From: Pseudodesulfovibrio portus
GTDB lineage: Bacteria > Desulfobacterota > Desulfovibrionia > Desulfovibrionales > Desulfovibrionaceae
NCBI RefSeq assembly: GCF_026000375.1
Contig: NZ_AP026708.1
Location: 2,048,501 to 2,112,500, forward strand
Length of the DNA: 64,000 nucleotides
Direction of reading: 5' to 3'
Each line of letters opens with the position of its first letter. Position 1 is the stretch's first letter. The notes beneath the pieces are model-generated. The model made no database searches. It worked only from the letters and a program-made list of their open reading frames with translations, and was not told the DNA's origin. The translations under genes were made by a program, and so were the position numbers. Of this stretch, positions 61,124-64,000 are shown piece after piece.

Positions 61124-61890
61124 CGCCGCTCAGGGGTCGCGATGAGCTGCTGCGGATCATCCGCAAGATATCCGCCGGGGAATACACGGACGAGATCCTG
61201 GATCTGACCGGGCCGGAGTACGGTCCGGACATCCAGGAGCTGGCCGAGGCCGTGGGCATGATGATGGTCAGGATCGAGGCCAGGGAGAACCGGCTCGAGC
61301 AGCTCCTGGACAAGATTCGCAAGGACACCGTGAACACCATAACCGCAGTGGTCCGGGCCCTTGGCGCACGCGACGCCTACAGCGAAGGCCACGGTGAGCG
61401 GGTGGGCCGGTACGCCCGGCGGCTGGCCCAGCGCATGGAACTCGACAACGGCGAGGTGGAGCGCATCCGCATCGCCGGCACCCTGCACGACATCGGCAAG
61501 ATCGGGTTCAGCGACGAGCTGTTTTCCGGCGAGGACACCACGCTTTCCGAGACCATGAAGGCGGAGATACGCCGCCATCCTGAATGGGGACGGGATATAC
61601 TCAAGAACCTCGATTTTCTCGGTCCGGCCCTGGAGTACGTCTATGCCCACCACGAACAGGTGGACGGCAGCGGCTACCCGCGCGGCCTGTCCGGCAGGGA
61701 CATCCCTTTGGGCGCACGCATCATCGCCGTGGCCGACTGCTTCGACGCCATGACCACGGATCGGCCCTACCACCGGGGCGTGCCCCTTGAGGACGGGCTT
61801 GAAGCCCTCAGGTCCATGGCCGGGTCCTATCTCGATGCGGAACTGGTGGAAGCGTTCATCGTGGAAATCAGGGGCAACGGCCTGTCGTAG
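61120..61890 (+). CDS. HD-GYP domain protein, probable c-di-GMP phosphodiesterase
   Basis: A 256-residue cytoplasmic protein. A short N-terminal HAMP-like/coiled-coil segment (residues 1-65) leads into an HD-GYP domain: YSEGHGERVGRYARRLAQ, GTLHDIGKIGF, the second His site RRHPEWGRDIL, YAHHEQVDGSGYPRGLSG (GYP motif) and AVADCFDAMTTDRPY. It should break down c-di-GMP, opposing the GGDEF protein at 39428. It starts by an ATGA overlap with the NmrA-like gene, so a redox-linked signal is possible (inference). Confidence 0.9.
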   Translation: MTPLRGRDELLRIIRKISAGEYTDEILDLTGPEYGPDIQELAEAVGMMMVRIEARENRLEQLLDKIRKDTVNTITAVVRALGARDAYSEGHGERVGRYARRLAQRMELDNGEVERIRIAGTLHDIGKIGFSDELFSGEDTTLSETMKAEIRRHPEWGRDILKNLDFLGPALEYVYAHHEQVDGSGYPRGLSGRDIPLGARIIAVADCFDAMTTDRPYHRGVPLEDGLEALRSMAGSYLDAELVEAFIVEIRGNGLS

Positions 61891-61893
61891 CCA

Positions 61894-62442
61894 ATGGAAA
61901 CCCTGGAAGAAAAGATCGAGCGGGTGCTCAGGGATCGCGTCGAGCTTGCCCCCTACGACCCGACCTGGCTGGCCCGGTTCGAGGAGGAAAAGGCACACCT
62001 GCTTTCCTGCCTGTCGGACAGGCTGGTCACGCGCGTCGAGCACTACGGCAGCACCGCCGTTCCGGGCATGACGGCCAAGCCCGTGGTGGACATGCTGGTC
62101 GAGGTGGCCAGCCATGAATGGGCCGATGAATGCGTCCCCTCCATTCTTCAGCCGCCGACCTACGATTATTTCCGGCGGCCTCTGGACGACGGCCATTATC
62201 CCTGGCTGATCAAGCGGAACGCGGCCGGGCGGCGGACCCACCATATCCACATGGCGGAGAAGGATTCGCGGCTCTGGGAGGGGCTGGCCTTCCGGGATCA
62301 TCTCCGGGCGCATCCGGACGATGCCGAGGCGTATCGGGAGTTGAAGCTCCGGTTGGCAGAACGGCATCCCGGCGACCGCATCGCCTACACCGAGGGCAAG
62401 ACCGACTTCGTCAACGCCATTCTGGCCAAGGCAGGGCGGTAA
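61894..62442 (+). CDS. GrpB/UPF0157 family protein (nucleotidyltransferase fold)
   Basis: A 182-residue GrpB-like protein. It has VELAPYDPTWLARFEEEKAHL, VEHYGSTAVPGMTAKPVVDMLV with the G-S-T and D-x-x-V nucleotidyltransferase-like motif, and THHIHMAEKDSRLWEGLAFRD. The fold is related to Pol beta-type nucleotidyltransferases; the in vivo role is unclear. It begins 3 bp after the HD-GYP stop, completing a three-gene unit. Confidence 0.88.
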   Translation: METLEEKIERVLRDRVELAPYDPTWLARFEEEKAHLLSCLSDRLVTRVEHYGSTAVPGMTAKPVVDMLVEVASHEWADECVPSILQPPTYDYFRRPLDDGHYPWLIKRNAAGRRTHHIHMAEKDSRLWEGLAFRDHLRAHPDDAEAYRELKLRLAERHPGDRIAYTEGKTDFVNAILAKAGR

Positions 62443-62471
62443 GCGCGGCTTCGTCCGGCAAGATCGTACAA

Positions 62472-62489
62472 GACCCCGAGCTGACCCCG
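62472..62489 (+). promoter_or_regulatory. GACCCCG direct repeats before the cupin-araC pair
   Basis: GACCCCG occurs at 62472-62478 and 62483-62489, 11 bp apart, just upstream of the cupin gene. Direct repeats with one-turn spacing are usual for AraC-family sites, and an AraC gene is second in this unit. Confidence 0.35.
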
Positions 62490-62521
62490 TTCTATTCTCC
62501 TGAAAAATCACAGGAGGAATC

Positions 62522-62908
62522 ATGGATACTGTTTTTGCCGCCTTCGACACCGGCACGGTCGCGGGGCCGGACTTCGACACCGGGTCCGACAGTCTCGACT
62601 GGCACCCCCACCCCGCATTCACGGGGGTGGCCCTCAAGCACCTGGTCACGGGAAAGGACACGGACAACCGGTTCAGCGTCCATCTGGTGCGGCTTGAGCC
62701 GGGTGCCGAGATAGGTCATCATGTGCACAAAACCAATTGGGAGCTGCACGAGGTGGTGGCCGGGAGCGGCTGCTGCCGCCTGCTCGGTCGGGACAAGGAC
62801 TACCGATGCGGCGTGGTGGCCGTGATGCCGGAAGGCGTGGGCCACAGCGTGCATGCCGGGCCGGACGGCCTGTGTTTGTTCGCCAAATTCGTTCCGGCGC
62901 TCGCCTAG
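62522..62908 (+). CDS. cupin-domain protein
   Basis: A 128-residue single-domain cupin. The motif-1 metal ligands are in PGAEIGHHVHKTNWELHEVV (His-His...His...Glu/His), followed by the GCCRLLGRD loop and motif 2 with VMPEGVGHSVHAGPDG. Small cupins of this kind bind Mn, Fe, Zn or a ligand. AGGAGGAATC gives a strong ribosome site. The AraC regulator starts 9 bp after the stop and has its own cupin-like N-terminus, so the pair may serve one sensing or detoxification function. Confidence 0.85.
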   Translation: MDTVFAAFDTGTVAGPDFDTGSDSLDWHPHPAFTGVALKHLVTGKDTDNRFSVHLVRLEPGAEIGHHVHKTNWELHEVVAGSGCCRLLGRDKDYRCGVVAVMPEGVGHSVHAGPDGLCLFAKFVPALA

Positions 62909-62917
62909 GGGAAAGGG

Positions 62918-63715
62918 ATGACCAGGAGCACGACCGAATTTACCGAGATTTCCGGCCTGGACGGCGTGTCCGTTGTCCGGCATTGCGGAGACTCGCCCAC
63001 AGAGGCCCGCCACATGCACGCCTCCCTGTGCGTGGGGGCGGTCCTGTCCGGGCGGCGCGAGCTCCTGCTGGACGGGGAGCGGCACGCCGCAGGGCCCGGC
63101 GACGTCCTGGTCATCCCTCCGGGCGCGGCCCACGCCTGTCCGTGCGCCGGGGAGTGCGAGTACATCATGGTCAGCATCCCGGTCTGCCTGCTCGAACGCT
63201 TCGGGCTGGCCCTGGAGCATGGGGGCGAGCGGATTGTCGATGATCCCGCCCTTTTCGGGGCCGTCCGCTCGGTGGCAGACACGGCAACCCTTTCCGCGTC
63301 ATGCCTGGAGCGGCAGGCAACGCTCCTCAGGCTGCTGTCGCGGCTGTGTGCCGAGGAGCCGCAGGCGGAACAGGACAGGCCGGAGCCCGATGCGGTGGCC
63401 GCTGCAAGGCGTTGCCTGGAGGCCCGTTTTGCCGAAGACCTGCCCCTCGGGGAACTGGCCCGCCTGGGCGGTTGCAGCCCCTGCCGGTTGAACCGCGTGT
63501 TCGCTTCGGTGGTCGGGATGCCCCCGCATGAGTATCAGACCCTGCAGCGGGTGCGCCGGGTCAAGGAGTGCATCCGTCATGGCCTGGGGCTGGCGGAGAG
63601 CGCTGTGGAGGCGGGATTCGCGGATCAGAGCCACATGTCGCGCTGCTTCCGAAAGGTCATGGGCATGACGCCGGGGAAGTTCGCCAAAGGCCTTTTGCCG
63701 CGTCCTCCCGAATAG
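62918..63715 (+). CDS. AraC-family transcriptional regulator
   Basis: A 265-residue AraC regulator. The N-terminal cupin-like ligand domain (HMHASLCVGAVLSGRRELLL, VIPPGAAHACPC) is followed by two helix-turn-helix motifs near residues 175-260: LPLGELARLGGCSPCRLNRVF and AVEAGFADQSHMSRCFRKVM, with the family end GMTPGKFAKGL. AGGGGAAAGGG lies before the ATG. It probably controls the cupin gene in front of it. The effector is unknown. Confidence 0.9.
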   Translation: MTRSTTEFTEISGLDGVSVVRHCGDSPTEARHMHASLCVGAVLSGRRELLLDGERHAAGPGDVLVIPPGAAHACPCAGECEYIMVSIPVCLLERFGLALEHGGERIVDDPALFGAVRSVADTATLSASCLERQATLLRLLSRLCAEEPQAEQDRPEPDAVAAARRCLEARFAEDLPLGELARLGGCSPCRLNRVFASVVGMPPHEYQTLQRVRRVKECIRHGLGLAESAVEAGFADQSHMSRCFRKVMGMTPGKFAKGLLPRPPE

Positions 63716-63834
63716 GCCCGCGCCGGGGCACGTCTGGCCCGAGTGGCCGGAATTCATTTCATTTCCCGACCTCTTTTGCTATGCTGTATTCACGCGGTCT
63801 TTATGCCGCGTCCTGAATACGGGTTAATGCCATC

Positions 63835-64000
63835 ATGAAGAAACGCCTTATTTTTCTGATTTCCACCCTGGCCGGGCTGGCGGTTGCCGCCGGGGCGTTT
63901 CTCGTCTTTCGCGCGGACCTGGCGAATCACCGCCAGAACCTGCGCGCCCACGTCCTGCACGGACTCTCGGACGTCAAGGCGGATGCGGTCCAGGCCGTTT
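63835..64000 (+). CDS. membrane-anchored protein, N-terminal fragment
   Basis: The frame opens at ATG 63835 and runs off the right edge (55 residues seen). MKKRLIFLISTLAGLAVAAG-AFLVF is a signal anchor or transmembrane helix; after it comes a helical polar segment (NHRQNLRAHVLHGLSDVKAD). The pattern would fit a sensor histidine kinase, a chemoreceptor or a GGDEF protein, but the output domain is not in view. Confidence 0.5.
   Translation, partial: MKKRLIFLISTLAGLAVAAGAFLVFRADLANHRQNLRAHVLHGLSDVKADAVQAV

Overview
This is a GC-rich (roughly 60-65% by eye), gene-dense chromosomal window. The gene content fits a Desulfovibrionaceae-type member of the Desulfobacterota, probably close to Desulfovibrio/Pseudodesulfovibrio. 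That placement is an inference. It rests on the short GNAT-type ArgA, a MetH without the C-terminal reactivation domain, the F0 genes atpI-like/atpB/atpE followed by rex, a UbiA-type prenyltransferase of the MqnP class, and many two-gene metabolic units. No rRNA, CRISPR array, prophage or intact insertion sequence was seen. There is one tRNA, tRNA-Arg(TCT).

Layout. 1-9.1 kb: a PAS protein fragment, rocD, a PHP-glycosyltransferase fusion, a DksA-like zinc-finger protein, a YdcZ transporter, a UbiA prenyltransferase, an MscS channel, a rhodanese and an unusual class III aminotransferase. 9.2-13 kb: a His-rich metal transporter with its MarR regulator behind a palindromic operator, then metX-metW. 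13-20 kb: an EamA transporter, a cupin/deacetylase pair, a glycosyltransferase, TatD, a periplasmic binding protein, a second EamA transporter and a PilZ protein. 20-27.5 kb, minus strand: rpoH, a TPR lipoprotein, a LolB-like lipoprotein, a coiled-coil protein, rpiB, tkt and glpX. This run joins a stress sigma factor to sugar-phosphate metabolism. 27.7-33.3 kb: metH behind a palindromic operator, a thioredoxin lipoprotein, argA, hpt and a very acidic zinc-ribbon membrane protein. 33.5-36.2 kb: F0 ATP synthase genes and rex, with Rex-box-like sequences in front of both. 36.2-48.4 kb: a PhoB-like regulator, a DegT aminotransferase, a GGDEF protein, hisI-hisG, TerC, a methyltransferase, a binding protein/adenylate cyclase pair and a chemoreceptor with two extracytoplasmic CZB zinc domains. 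48.4-55 kb: a truncated sodium/solute symporter, tRNA-Arg, YjbQ, a VPLPA/PEP-CTERM-type exported protein, a UV-damage glycosylase, rpsA and sppA. 55-64 kb: an AT-rich foreign-looking Fn3/MORN-like membrane protein, a hydantoinase-like/HDAC-like pair, an NmrA/HD-GYP/GrpB run, a cupin/AraC pair and an incomplete membrane protein at the right edge.

The most unusual material is non-coding. A structured repeat with terminal inverted repeats occurs three times, each time just 3' of a stop codon and in the direction of the gene it follows. A second family of purine/pyrimidine hairpin repeats sits 3' of the MarR gene, glpX and metH. There is a 30-bp perfect hairpin before metX and a long nested inverted repeat before terC. 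Among proteins, the tandem CZB chemoreceptor, the aminotransferase with Asn in place of the PLP-binding Asp, and the AT-rich gene at 55.1-56.9 kb deserve attention.
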